Assembly (NCBI GenBank): GCA_021613335.1
Contig: JAJTWR010000365.1
Coordinates: 1,330,501-1,394,500, forward strand
From: Whitmania pigra
Taxonomy: Eukaryota; Annelida; Clitellata; Hirudinida; Haemopidae
Direction of reading: 5' to 3'
DNA length: 64,000 bases
The notes below the pieces were generated by a model that was not told the origin of the DNA, did not search any database, and saw only the letters and a list, made by a program, of their open reading frames with translations. Numbering within the stretch: position 1 is the stretch's first letter; each line of letters begins with the position of its first letter. A program made the position numbers and the translations under genes. Shown here piece by piece: positions 35,216 to 47,300 of this stretch.

Positions 35216-35850
35216 ATTTAACATGGCAAATCTTCGTGAGCAACCTCTAAATATTATCCGTTATTAAACCATTACTCATTATTTAACCATTATTAAAACG
35301 AAATCTGCATAAAATTTAATTTCCACAAAAGTAACAAAATTAAACACTTTGCAACATTGAATTCAAATAAAGTTTTTTTGGCCAATCAAATGTGCAGTTT
35401 GGCATACTTATTCGTTTTACGTCGTTTTGAGTGTCTTATGTAAACAAATGCAAAAAAAAAACATGAATAAAAACTAAACACTGAATTCCACCATGGAACT
35501 CATAAGAAACGGACGTTTATAAATAAATAAAAATATTCTTTAGCAAGAAAATGAGGAATAATGTTTGTTCAAATGTGGAGAACATCAAACATTTTGTTTT
35601 GCATTCTCCTACTCGAGGCATTCACTAGTAACCAAAATTAATAACTACTTTCATTAGTCTTTACTTCTCTAAATTAAGAGATTTTCTTAACCACCACTAG
35701 ACTGATCTAATAATGTCTTAAAGCGCTTTATTATGATTTTTAAAAAAAGAATTTTATTAAATTTAAAAACTTGCCTAAATTTGTGAAGCTATTAACAAAC
35801 GAATTCTTACTGCAGGCTCTCTGACGATATTGAAAAATAAAGAGACATCA

Positions 35851-36468
35851 ATGACTACAAATAATGTCATCAGTACAAACCAACACACGCCTGATCCTGT
35901 GCCATCCAGCGATTCAAGTCAACCAGAATCAACCATTGTGACAAATAAAGTGGAAACCAGCATTAAGGCCAAGCCAAAGCCCCGATCTACTATTGGAGTT
36001 GCAACACGCCGACAAAGCAAGGGTAAAGCCCCTGAAGTTCCCAAAAAACAAAGACAAAGTACTGTTAAAACCCGAGTTGTAACACAAAAACAAAGTTCTG
36101 ATGATGACGATGATGACTTCGACTCAGTACCGGATAAGCAAGGTGGCTCGACCAAAGGATGGTTGCTCGATTTTATAGGATCTGTGAGAACATCTGATGA
36201 AATCATAACAACCAGCATGGGTGACATGTACAGTGACAAAGACGTGTATGACCATGGTATGAAGACTGGAGAGGTACAAGAACAGAACAAAGATATAAAC
36301 AAGTCTCAAATAGACGATACAAGCCAGGAAATTGTCTATTTTTTGTGTGTTTTGGTAGGCTGTTTCGTCTTCACCACAGGCGCTTTATCAGCAAAAAGCC
36401 ACTTGAAGAATCATCCACAAAATTCAGTTCGACGTTCACGTTCACCAGACCATCGAATGCATGAGTAA
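35851..36468 (+). CDS. Unrecognised protein with one membrane segment, single open frame
   Basis: The frame encodes 205 residues from the first ATG; it stays open upstream to an acceptor-like TTACTGCAG at 35815, so this may be the last exon of a longer gene. Visible features: a Ser/Thr/Pro-rich start, a Lys/Arg-rich middle (KAKPKPRSTIGVATRR, PKKQRQ), an acidic run SSDDDDDDFDS, a conserved-looking segment GWLLDFIGSVRTSDEI and MGDMYSDKDVYDHGM, one hydrophobic helix near residues 160-180 (VYFLCVLVGCFVFTTGAL), and a basic tail ending SRSPDHRMHE. An AATAAA follows the stop within a few bases. There is no signal peptide at this start, so a tail-anchored or single-pass protein is inferred. I do not recognise the family. 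Codon usage looks coding. Confidence 0.5.
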   Translation: MTTNNVISTNQHTPDPVPSSDSSQPESTIVTNKVETSIKAKPKPRSTIGVATRRQSKGKAPEVPKKQRQSTVKTRVVTQKQSSDDDDDDFDSVPDKQGGSTKGWLLDFIGSVRTSDEIITTSMGDMYSDKDVYDHGMKTGEVQEQNKDINKSQIDDTSQEIVYFLCVLVGCFVFTTGALSAKSHLKNHPQNSVRRSRSPDHRMHE

Positions 36469-37056
36469 GGAATAAATTGTTTTCATGTTAAAGTAACAAA
36501 GTTTAATAAGTTATTCAGGGTTTCTTTCAAACAATACGGTTCGGGAAGCTTTTTTTCCAAATACTAATTTGAAATCAAACAAGTTGTTAGTTGGATAAAA
36601 AGATTTTTAATAAGCTGAAACTTCAAATCCTTTTACTTGAGATTGGTTTTTTGTTTTCGAGGGGGCAACTCCTCCGAAGGTATGCCTGAAAGAAACCCTG
36701 GTTAGGATGTCGTGAACTATAAAATATCTACTTTCATAGGAAAGAATATTGCATGACCTTGGTTTGGTTATATTGAATTATATTATAATATGCTGTGACT
36801 GTCATTTAATATCATTTTACATATTTACTGCATTAGTTAATAATCAATGCAGCTCAAGTAATGGACAATAATATTTAATGCCCGACCGATAATCGTATCG
36901 GGGCCGATATTAGCACTATCGGTAACTATCGGCATCGGCAATATTTTGCGCGCCGATACCGATAGGTAAGGTTAGGCTTAATCGCTGTATCGAACAATAT
37001 TAATTTACTTTTTTATTAATAGTTAGTTTTACCTTATAGATGTCACACCTGTCTGC
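36469..37056. other. Region with a CGATA-rich transposon-like end, no gene
   Basis: 36880-36965 is packed with CGATA/TATCGG motifs (GGGGCCGATATTAGC, ACTATCGGTAACTATCGGC), a pattern common at DNA-transposon ends. The same vocabulary resumes at 38060-38105, on the other side of the foldback insertion, so the foldback landed inside this older repeat. Confidence 0.4.
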
Positions 37057-37065
37057 TAACTGAAC

Positions 37066-38049
37066 GGTGACCCGTCAAAATAGCCCGGCGTCAAAATAGC
37101 TCAAGACAAAACAGCCCCGACAAAACCGCCCCGACAAAACAGCCCCGTCGAAACAGCCCGGCGTCAAAATGGCCCCGTCAAAAATGGCCCCGACAAAATA
37201 GCCCGGCGACAAAATAGCCCCGTCAAAATAGCCCCATGACAACTCCATGTCAAAGTATTTTTAAAAAATGTTGTGAAACTGAATCAAAATTTAATTCGAA
37301 ATTAGTGGCTTGAATGCTTTGACCGTTTTGAGTATTTGTTTGTTGTTATTATTGTTCTCCAAAAGTTTAATTTGCATAGTCTTGCTTATTCAAATTTGTA
37401 TCTGGCTTGCAAATTTGTGTTGACATTATCCTCATCACAAGTTGCTTGTGAAAGGTCGTTTTCAAAATTGAAATACGTTTTGAACAGATTAAGAAATTTT
37501 CTGAACCAGTCAATTCTACGATCCTTCATGCTGATGTCTTGTGAGAAAAACTCTTTTCCAAGAATCAATAACAATGAAATCATTGATGTTTTAGCATCGA
37601 CTAGTGAAACGATGAAAAAGCTGTTATAATAGTTAATAGTGAATAGAAATTTTAGACTCTAGTGTTTCTTATGTTTAAGTTGATCAAACTAGGAGTTAAA
37701 TAAAATTTCCCGGGCCGGTTTTTAAGCCAGTCCGACCCTGGTGACAGGGCTGTTTTGTCGGGGCTATTTTGTCGCCGGGCTATTTTGTCGCCGGGTTGTT
37801 TTGTCCTGGGCTGTTTTGTCGCCGGTTTGTTTTGTCCTGGACTATTTTGTCGGGGCTATTTTGACGGGGCCATTTTGACGGGATTTTTCCGTCCTGGGCT
37901 ATTTTGACGCCGGGCTGTTTTGTCGGGGCTGTTTTGTCGGGGCTGTTTTGTCGGGGCTGTTTTGTCTTGAGCTATTTTGACGCCGGGCTATTTTGACGGG
38001 GCTGTTTTGTCGGGGCTATTCTGTCGCCGGGCTGTTATGACGGGGTGCC
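37066..38049. mobile_element. Foldback element, copy B (984 bp), arms of 14-16-bp tandem units
   Basis: The left arm (37066-37239) and right arm (37741-38049) are inverted repeats of each other, each a run of 14-16-bp units. The right arm has about 20 units with consensus GGGCTRTTTTGWCG plus an optional CC; the left arm has about 11 in reverse orientation. The ends read GGTGACCCGTC and GGCACCCCGTC. A perfect 9-bp target duplication TAACTGAAC flanks it (37057-37065, 38050-38058). Copy A at 7873-8045 has the same ends and also a 9-bp duplication. The centre holds a hAT transposase 3' end. A 9-bp duplication is usual for Mutator-type elements, but no such transposase is present, so class assignment is open. 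Confidence 0.85.
37336..37740 (+). pseudogene. hAT transposase C-terminal end with 3' terminus, inside foldback B
   Basis: The frame to 37629 reads NLYLACKFVLTLSSS, then ACERSFSKLKYVLNRLRN, and ends IIDVLASTSETMKKLL before the stop. ERSFSKLK with the following RLRN is the hallmark of the hAT dimerisation domain (hATC) at the protein's C-terminus. After the stop the DNA ends GGGCCGGTTTTTAAGCCAG then TCCGACCCTG, which fits a hAT 3' terminal inverted repeat (CAGGGTCGGACTGG on the other strand). The 5' part of the transposon and its other terminus are missing, and the frame starts without an ATG. Confidence 0.75.
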
Positions 38050-38087
38050 TAACTGAACAGTATTCCTGATACCGATATTTTACATAT

Positions 38088-38336
38088 GAACCATCGGTCG
38101 ATACTGATTTTTAAAAAATTATTTTCTCTGTATAATGGCTTATTCAAACTAAAATTGTCAAAACAGTAATGAACCATCGGTCGATACTGATTTTTAAAAA
38201 ATTATTTTCTCTGTATGATGGCTTATTCAAACTAAAATTGTCAAAACAGTAATGAACCATCGGTCGATACTGATTTTTAAAAAATTATTTTCTCTATATG
38301 ATGGCTTATTCAAACTAAAATTGTCAAAACAGTAAT
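38088..38336. repeat. Tandem repeat, 83-bp unit, three copies
   Basis: Units begin GAACCATCGGTCGATACTG at 38088, 38171 and 38254 and are nearly identical. They adjoin the CGATA-rich repeat into which foldback B inserted. Confidence 0.93.
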
Positions 38337-39021
38337 GACACTTTAGTAATAATGTATTAATATGATAACAAGTAGTTACAAATCCCAATCATGTTACTAA
38401 TTGGATTGACAATTAAACTTTGGCTATGCTGTAATCAACAGGGAGGAGTTTGACTACAATCGTACGGAGGAAGAGGCCATGGTGAATTATCTTTTTATAT
38501 AAATGAACATTCGTGATTTCAATTAACTAAACATACCTTATTGATTATTACTTAGTTGAATTAATATTCAATGACAAAAACAACTGAATATTAATGGTGT
38601 TAATTAATAAACCTTTAATTGTTTTAATATGTTCATTTCTCTACAGGATGAATACCAATTGAAAGCTCATTGGCTGAGTGAACTTGGAAACAAAATGTGA
38701 CAAATTCAAATTAAAAATTGCTAATCGAGATCACCAATAGACTGAAGTTCATCTTCACGTGAACAGATTGCGAAACATTTAACTCAAATTAAAAAATGGT
38801 TTAGCTAAATAGTCAATTTGTAATCAAAAGTATCATTCATAGACATATTATTATGATAACATAAATTATGGAAATTAAAAATGTAAGTCTATGTTTTAAA
38901 TGTCGTCCAATTAAAATGTTCGTAATCAACAACTGCAACCTTTAACATTAATGATATCAAATGTGAAATTTAGTAAATGAACAACGTTGTATTGGTACCC
39001 ATATTTTAAATAAATAAATAT

Positions 39022-39024
<3 letters not shown>
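38337..39024. other. Intergenic stretch, no gene seen
   Basis: AT-rich, short frames only. Confidence 0.6.
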
Positions 39025-39505
<481 letters not shown>

Positions 39506-39540
39506 AATTTATGAAGCGCAATATGCATAGTGTCGCATCC

Positions 39541-40610
39541 AGAGATTAAAGGGAAGTCTGTCCGAGTCTCATCGAGGAAATGACAACTTCATGGCCGACG
39601 TATTCAAAGATAACGTCATGTTGATGAAAGAATTCAGAAAATTTGGAAAGGGTATCACATCGATGACAAAGGATGCTTGGAAAAGAGGAATTGCGGAGAG
39701 TTTATATCGGACGGTGGATGGATACGGTCTGCGCTCATTATCCGGGGGCAGAGGCATAAGTGAGTGGATAACAGCCGCTGTCCCGAAGTTGCCATCTGGC
39801 CAATATGTCAGATGCTTAAAAGTTCGAGCTGCAGCTCTCTATTGCGATTACATCAGATTAATACTGATTGCGACGCAGGCTGTGGGACCAATGAATATCT
39901 GGGGCACATGATCCAGAATTGTCCTAGAACAGAAGGACCCCGACACGAGAGACACAACAACATAGTGAAAATGCTCGAACGCGAGTTGAAAAAAGAGGCT
40001 ACACAACAACAATAGAACCTCGCATCCCAACCAACGTTGGGGTCAAAATCCCGAATCTGTGCGCCTGGAAAGGTGGGAAATATATAGTCCTTGACGTTGC
40101 CGTAGTCGCCGACACAGTTGATCTTGGCTAAGTCCATGAAAGCAAAAAGGGCAAATACGAAATGCCAGAAATCCATGCATGGATGCAGAGGAATGCTCAA
40201 GAAAAAACCAGAAAACTAGAGCCAGTTGTGACTGCTTGCATTTGTAACTGGAGGGGAGTGATGGCAGAAGCATCGTATGCATTCTGGAAAGGAAAGGGTT
40301 TTTCAAGATGGTACCTAATGAGTATCGTGATTCAAGCACTTCAGGACACTTACAGGATCTGGAGAGCCCACAGTTGCGGCAGCCAAAATAAAGGAGGAAA
40401 CTTAAATTTGGAACGTCAGACCACACAAAATTGACGCTTGTTGCTCACTCTTGGAATGACTTGCTGACCCTCGCTATATTCTTCTTTATCTGTCCGAGGG
40501 TGATCTCAGGCCCTGAACGCGGACATTAAAATTTGATGAGGATTTTCTATGTCTCTTACAATTCCGAGTCGATTTCTTGTGCATTGATTGCTTTTGAAAG
40601 GCTGGGAAAA
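39541..40610 (+). pseudogene. 5'-truncated R2-like LINE with restriction-like endonuclease
   Basis: Three successive frames align with the C-terminal half of R2-type LINE proteins. 39591-39850 gives the end of the reverse transcriptase/thumb. 39870-40015 gives a zinc knuckle C-x3-C-x7-H-x4-C (CDAGCGTNEYLGHMIQNC), then PRTEGPRHERHN. 40021-40434 gives the endonuclease-like part (KYIVLDVAVVAD, YEMPEIHAW, CICNWRG). A frameshift near 39850 and a TAA in the endonuclease mean it is dead; the usual KPDL reads KIPNL. It sits between two copies of a short LINE-tail sequence (39509-39533 and 40611-40636), which look like its target-site duplication. Confidence 0.75.
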
Positions 40611-41068
40611 AAATTTATGAAGCGCTTTATGCATAGAGGCGCCTTGTATCTTAGCTGTCCCATGAAGTCCTGAAGAGATGGGTCTTCAGGTGACGCTTGA
40701 AGAGCTCCATGCTTGGACTCGGATGGATGGAGAGAGTCTGTTCATCTGCATGTTGATGGAAGGATATGTTGAAGTCATGAATAATGCTGAACAAAAGTTG
40801 TGAAAAGTAAAAGTCCCAAGACAGAGCCTTGAGGAACACCGGCAAATAGTTTAACCGGAGGGGAGGAGTGATCGCCGAGTTTGACATATTGGGTTCTGTG
40901 GAAAAGTAAGATTGTGGCCAGGAGAGTGCAAGGCGCAATTGACCCTGCCACAGATGTCAGCGAGATTTCTGAAGATAGAAGATGAAAGAGCTGTTTCCGC
41001 AGAAAAACCAGGTCTGCAGGCAGACTGGAATGAAGAGAAGTTAGAGGTTGGTGTAATATGAGGGCAAA
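40611..41068 (-). pseudogene. CR1/L2-like LINE fragment, same family as 14455-15725
   Basis: The minus strand reads SAC-RPGFSAETAL-like sequence, then [14 protein letters not shown] and GVPQGSVLG, nearly identical at DNA level to the plus-strand copy in the receptor intron. A large internal deletion then joins the FNISFHQHADE region to the ORF2 C-terminus SMELFKRHLKTHLF, followed by a stop and the tail GGCGCCTCTATGCATAAAGC. It is degraded by frameshifts. Confidence 0.8.
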
Positions 41069-41116
41069 TTCATGGATATGAATTTATGTATCTGAATGCC
41101 ATTTTGTGTGCAAGTT

Positions 41117-41290
41117 AACTCAGAGGGTAGCGTGCCTGGGAACGGCGGTAAAAGCAACAGTCGTTAAGTGTCGTGTTCGAAACCTAACTTGCACCGCCAC
41201 AAAGCTCCCCTTAGATACGGCGATATACAAATGATTGAACGCCCCTGACACTTAGGCTTATGGCGCTTTACAAATAAACTTATTATTAAT
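41117..41290 (+). repeat. tRNA-derived SINE with LINE-type tail
   Basis: GGTAGCGTGCCTGGGA resembles an A box and GTGTTCGAAACCTAAC a B box about 45 bases later. The 3' end, TGGCGCTTTACAAATAAAC followed by TTATTATTAATA, matches the tail type of the local LINEs, suggesting it was mobilised by the same LINE machinery. A second copy is at 35085-35215. Confidence 0.65.
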
Positions 41291-42306
41291 AGCGGAATAG
41301 AATATCTGGATGTTACGACAATCTAATTCAATGTTTAAAACACTTCTCAATTGACTTTAAAAACATATATTCATCGCTGTTATTTGATTCTGGTTTACAT
41401 TATTACAGATGCCACTTGTTTTGTCACTCAGAGTCAGGGTCTTAATTTTTTTTTTTTTGGGTGGGGGAAGGGGCAACTTAGAAAAAGCTGAAATGAGTCC
41501 CTGTTTTGAAGGAAAAATTCGGTACTTGATTTTAAATGAGGTAATATCAGTAATTGAGAAAATTGGCTATCAGTTGGCAAAAATGTCCACAATACGTATT
41601 TACCAGTCAGCCAATGTTCCCCGTGATCTCCAAGAGATCTCAGCTAGGATCCTTATGTGACCCAAGTTGTTGCATTAACTTTAAAGTTATAAATCGGGTT
41701 TTATTATAACTTGCTTCTCAAGTTCCAGGATAGTCTGAGTTTCTCTGAGAATATTTTAGGTACCGATTGTATGGTAAAATCACAAAAATTAACATCTAGA
41801 AAAATTTATAAACAAATTATAATTTGTGGATCCTCAAACCCATCTTTATATAGAAATTACCAAATAAAACGAAACAATTCACCGACTTTACTACAATATT
41901 TAAAATAATGTGTTCGACAAAGTTTTTATAACGATAGAGCAGCATCTTGCAAGAACTTTTTATAGACTCATTTACATACATTAATAAGGCCTCGTGTCAT
42001 GGATATAATCTGCGAATGTCTTATAATATTAATTCAAAAACGCATATTTTAAAATTAAATAAAAATTTACAAATCAATTAATTTATGTTGACTATTCAAG
42101 CTGAAAAACATGGTTTGTTAATTTACACGTGACTTTTACAAAGTCATTAGAAATTCCCTCGCCCATCTGTACTCATAATTTTTCGGTTTCTCGCGATAGC
42201 ATCAGGTGCTGGGTTGACAATTGATCTTTAGCGTTTTGCAGCAGAAAGAACAAATTTTAATCTTTTGGACGATATTTTACAAACGTTTTTGACGGAATTA
42301 GTCAAA
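41291..42306. other. Upstream region of the VPS13 gene
   Basis: No exon found. The promoter and 5' UTR of the VPS13 gene must lie here or just left of it, but no motif can be fixed by eye. Short frames at 41409-41660 and 41711-41908 have no support. Confidence 0.5.
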
Positions 42307-43728
42307 ATGGTTTTCGAAAGTCTAGTCGTGGACCTTGTAAATCGCTTTCTTGGAGACTTTATAGAAAATCTCGACTCATCACAGCTCTCTCTGGGAATCT
42401 GGGGAGGTCAAATTAATTACTTTTTGCTATCAGCAGTTTTCCAAAATTTCCGATCACTACTGTACATGTAATTTAAGAATATCGCCCGAGTTTGAATTAT
42501 ACTGCGATTGCGTAATGAGATGAATGTTTGAAAGCTGAGCAAATTTAAAGCTTAAAATTAGTAGTAGTTCATTTCCATTGCATAATGTATTAGTAATCAT
42601 GTTCTGATGTGCTCAATTAAGCTTTTAATAAATAATTTATTTGCTGTTGCCCCTTTCAGGTGATGTACTTTTGAACAACTTGTTTATCAAGGAAAATCTT
42701 TTTGTTAGTGCTCACTTATCATTTGCATCCACTTTTGATTTTTAATTTTACATGAAATCTCCCTGTGCATCTGCTAAAGCGATGCAATAAAATAGTAATC
42801 ACAAGTTGAGAAAGGCCCATTATAAAACTTAACTGGCTCATTATACAAATGCTTTTAAAATTACTAGGATGATCTGGACTTGCCTATCCGAGTTGTTTAT
42901 GGCAACGTTGGTAAGTGAACAAGATTCTTCGTTTAACATGTCTTAGAGTCTTAAAACATTACATTTCTGTAGTCATATTTTGACAAGGCAGATTATCTTG
43001 CATGACAATTGTTGCATTACATCACTTAATGACACAATAGCTAATATTATTATGGTCTTGTTCTGGTTTGCAAAACAACAACAGCTTAAAGCTAAGCAAT
43101 TTCATGTAGCTCCATGTCGTTCTAGAAAATGTGATATTTTTACATTCATCATGTCTTGTTGACGTAGTTGCTGCTGATTTTAAGAATTAATTGTTTTATT
43201 AGCTAATATTTGTTATTATTACAACGTGTTATAACTACAGGGTAACATATTAGATCTTTATTCAGTTAATTTCATCATTACTTCTTTCGTCACATTTTTA
43301 TCAATAAGTTGACATTATTAGGTTTCGTTAATGTTTATGGGCCATTTATTTTGACATACATTTATAATGTATAATTTAATAGCAAACATTGATCTCACAT
43401 CTTAGTTCGTCTTGAATTCCACAAGAACAATAAAAACATTGATGACGTTCAAAGAAATTACAAAACTGCTGTGTTGACCATTCTACAAAATGGCATTACA
43501 GATGATAATGATAATAATGTCTAGCAATAATAATAGTGGTAATAATAATGATAATAATGATAATAATGTCTAGCTGTAAGTGAAACTGATAATGATGTTA
43601 ACCCATATTCATAATTTCCAAATGAATTTCAGGTCAGTTGAAGCTGAAGATACCATGGAAGAATTTGTACACAGAACCCACTGTTGCTATATTGGATGGG
43701 TTATACATCATAGCCGTGCCAAACTCAA
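42307..43728 (+). CDS. VPS13: VPS13 exons 1-4: chorein N-terminal domain
   Basis: Exons 42307-42406, 42660-42703, 42868-42910 and 43633-43728. The ATG at 42307 starts the family's invariant N-terminus. They encode [48 protein letters not shown] and [16 protein letters not shown], then a stretch ending IIAVPNSS. This end caps the lipid channel and faces the donor membrane, usually the ER. Confidence 0.95.
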
Positions 43729-44260
43729 GTATGCCGTCTATAAATAATGTTGCCACCTAATTGTTGCTGTTATTATTAAGAAGGGAGTATTTGTTATTAT
43801 GCAATAATATAGGATTTATTTTATTAATTATTTATGACTTGTATCATTTCATAATTTTAATTCATGGCAATGATGATGTTGATGGAAGTGATGATGATTT
43901 CCATGCAATGTTCCAATTATCAACTAGTCTTGGTCTGATAGGTGATTGGGTTAAGTTGCACAGATGGATGTATGATGATGAGGATGATGACGATGATTGG
44001 TGATGGCTGATGGACTGAAGGACCTGAATAACTGGATGGATGGACGGTTTGATGTTAGAAGGAATCAACAGATGAATGGTCTCCTTGTTTAAGAGAGCAA
44101 CATTCATTAAATTCAATTAATATCAAAATACTGAAATGAGTTCTTGGATGTTTGGCGTTACGTGGAGGAGTCCTAATGTTTATGAGCATGCTGCTAACGA
44201 TTGCACTAGTGATGATGCTATTAATGACCTCTAAACTATTATTCTTATTCTATTCATTGC

Positions 44261-44309
<49 letters not shown>

Positions 44310-47300
44310 TATTATTATTATTATTATTATTTAATAATATTATTATGTACAATGATTGTGACACTTTGATTATTATTATATCATTATGTCATCATCCTCT
44401 GTGCAACCATTATCACCTCATTCACTGTTTCCCTGATTGTGTTCATCATCAGGTGTTGCTTACAATGAACTGAAGGAGCAAAAATCATCCTGGGAAGCCA
44501 AGCAGAAGGAATTGAAGAAGATTGAAGAAGCAAAGAAGAAGGAGGCTGAGAAAGGTTGTTGCTGTTTTGTTGTTGTTGTTGCTGTTGTTTTTGTTGCTGT
44601 TGTTGTTGTCGTCAGTGTTGTTGAAATCATAATCATATTATTATTATTATGTAATTGATATTTTATGGTTGTAGAAATTCAGTATAGAGAGTAATAATAG
44701 TAAATATAATCTCCAATCACAGCGGTTATAACAGTAGCCTGATGATGATGACAACGGAGATGGTGATGATGATGATGATTCATGTGCAGTATCCTAATTA
44801 TCAGCCACAAATAATTTGTGAACCCGTGACATTTCTTGCATGCAAAATTAAGTTCGAGCAAAATGATTTGTGTTGGCCTGGATAATTTCTAATCTTTGTA
44901 ATTAGTTGTATTATTATATATAATAATGTATATCACTTTTGACTTTTATTTATTTATTTTTTTGAATTTCTAAAGTCTAGCAACCAATTCAATCGAAAGC
45001 ACATACAAATTCTTAATTTGCTTTGAATACATTTATAAGGACACAAAAACCTTTAGACTTTTACAATATTATTTGAATGCATAAAATTTGCATTTAAATT
45101 TTATAATGAGCAAATAATCTGATATTTTAGATAAATAAATGAAAATTTTAAGCAATTCTTTATCTCAAATAGAAATCTTTAAATTGCATCGGTAATGTGA
45201 AGTTTTAAGTTGCATAAATCCGAAACATCGGAGCAATGAATTCTGTTTTGAGAAAATGGGGATGTTTACATGTTGAGGATAGGTTGCAGTTCAAAATGCT
45301 TGTTGCTGTTTCTTTGTGACTGCAACAATAACAACAATTGCAATACATACTTATGAACCTACGATGATAAAGCAAGTAATAATAAGTAATAAAATAGAAG
45401 TTACTTGGGACAATTCCTAGATTTTTAATTGTATCAATTACTGAACATTGTGTCTGCTTTGTATTCTGCATTCTACATTGTTTTCTTGCAATGCAGTCCA
45501 ATAATCTTCAGAGCAGTTTGTGAAACAAAGGATCATCAGATACATAACTAGGCCTAACATAATTAATAACACAAAAAAATGCAGCTTTACAAGATGGCAA
45601 TCACTTCAGTACAAGCCTGCTACTTGTAACTGTTTCGTGGATGATGTTGTGTTATGCAGTTGTTATGGTTGTTTTCTGAGTCATTGTTGTGGTTGTTGTT
45701 GTGGTTGTTATTGTATGCTGGTGAATCATAAAATGCAGGAAACATCTGCTTTCAGGGTGGTGCCCTCTCGTTGTTTAATGTTTAATAATATTGATCTGAA
45801 ACAATCGTCGACATTATCATTATCATAATAACCATCACTGCGTAAGAGCTTACGTATATAAAGAGCAACATATGTTCATATATATCACGATGTACTTAAG
45901 TTTTACAAATTCAGTTTTATTATTTGGAATTGTTTGCGAATGTATCATCATCATCATCATCATTATCGTCATGAAGAAAGTTAAAGATGTTAAGCATTGA
46001 TAAATTAATTGATCTTTGTTGGGTTAGAATTTTAATTAGTATCATCTGGTTTGGAAAGATTTGTTTGGGTGATTCAATTTGTAGTGAAATCATTTGAGAT
46101 CAAGTCTCAAGAAATTAAGGTTCAACAAGTGTTTGGTGATTTGCATTAAATTGAATTGCAAGTAAAAATATAAATCAACGAAATTAAAAATTAATTCTCT
46201 CTGAAGATGAATTATGAATTATTAAATAAACAAATTTAAATTTATAATAATCTATCTCTTAAGATGAATTAATTTATTAATCCATTAATTAATTAATGGA
46301 ATTTATTAATTCCTGACAACAGATCAGGTGAAGGATGCCAAGCAGGACTCGTTTGCGGAGAAGTTGGTTGCGAACGTCATTAAGAACCTCGAAGTGAAGG
46401 TGACCAACATCCACATCAGATACGAGGATTCGTTCTCAAATCAGGAGTCACCTTTCTCTCTTGGCATCACCCTCAAGGAAGTCTCGTGCCAGGTAATGAT
46501 GATGATGATGATGCTTGCTGAGGCTGAAACTTGCCAGTTATATAAAAATGATGTGTAATTAGATTAATAATAGATGTCAATTTGTAACTGATAATTCCAT
46601 GAATTCTTTAAATCTGAAAATGAGTTCTCTCTTTGAACTCTCTTTGAATGAAAACACTGTGCTCTCATTAGACTGTTGTTATCACTCTACATTCTTATCA
46701 CATTCATCACTATTGTTGCCAATCAATCAACATCATCATCATCATCACCATCATTAAGTAGTGCAGCACCAAGAATTGAAAGAGCACCTCTCAACATACT
46801 TTGAGCATCTGAAATGGCTGAGAAATATCGGCTCAGTTTCATCATCATCATCATCATTGTTGTCATAATCATCATTACTAGGATTTGCACAAATATCATG
46901 CTAATATTATTAAAATGCAAAATATCCAAACCTTCAATCTCTGTAAATATGCTTGTGGTTCATGAATAATTCATTCCACTTCCCACCAATCAAGTTGCAT
47001 GGGCCACTTTCACTTCATTGTTTACATCAACGAAAACAAATAATAGCAGATTAATTAAATATTAAATATTGCTTTTAAATTATGCACACAAGCTGATAAC
47101 TGCACATCATTCTAATTTGCCTGTCTGTTTGCATAATGAAGTTCATTTGTGTGATTTGCATATCTTAAAACCTTGCTTCAATTTGCGTTTGTTCGCCTGC
47201 AAATTATTATTACCGCTCCACGAGGCAGACAAAAATGCACACAAATCTTTGTTCACCCATGCTTGATAACCCAAATCGTGCATCGATCCAAACATTGTGC

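Noticed and set aside
37741..38049. CRISPR-like array of short regular repeats
   Set aside because: The units are contiguous without unique spacers, form an inverted pair with 37066-37239, and are bounded by a target duplication in a eukaryotic context.
44437..44658. Reading frame continuing past VPS13 exon 5
   Set aside because: The extension is a TTG-repeat reading (Val/Ala runs); the donor after 44554 joins exon 6 in phase.
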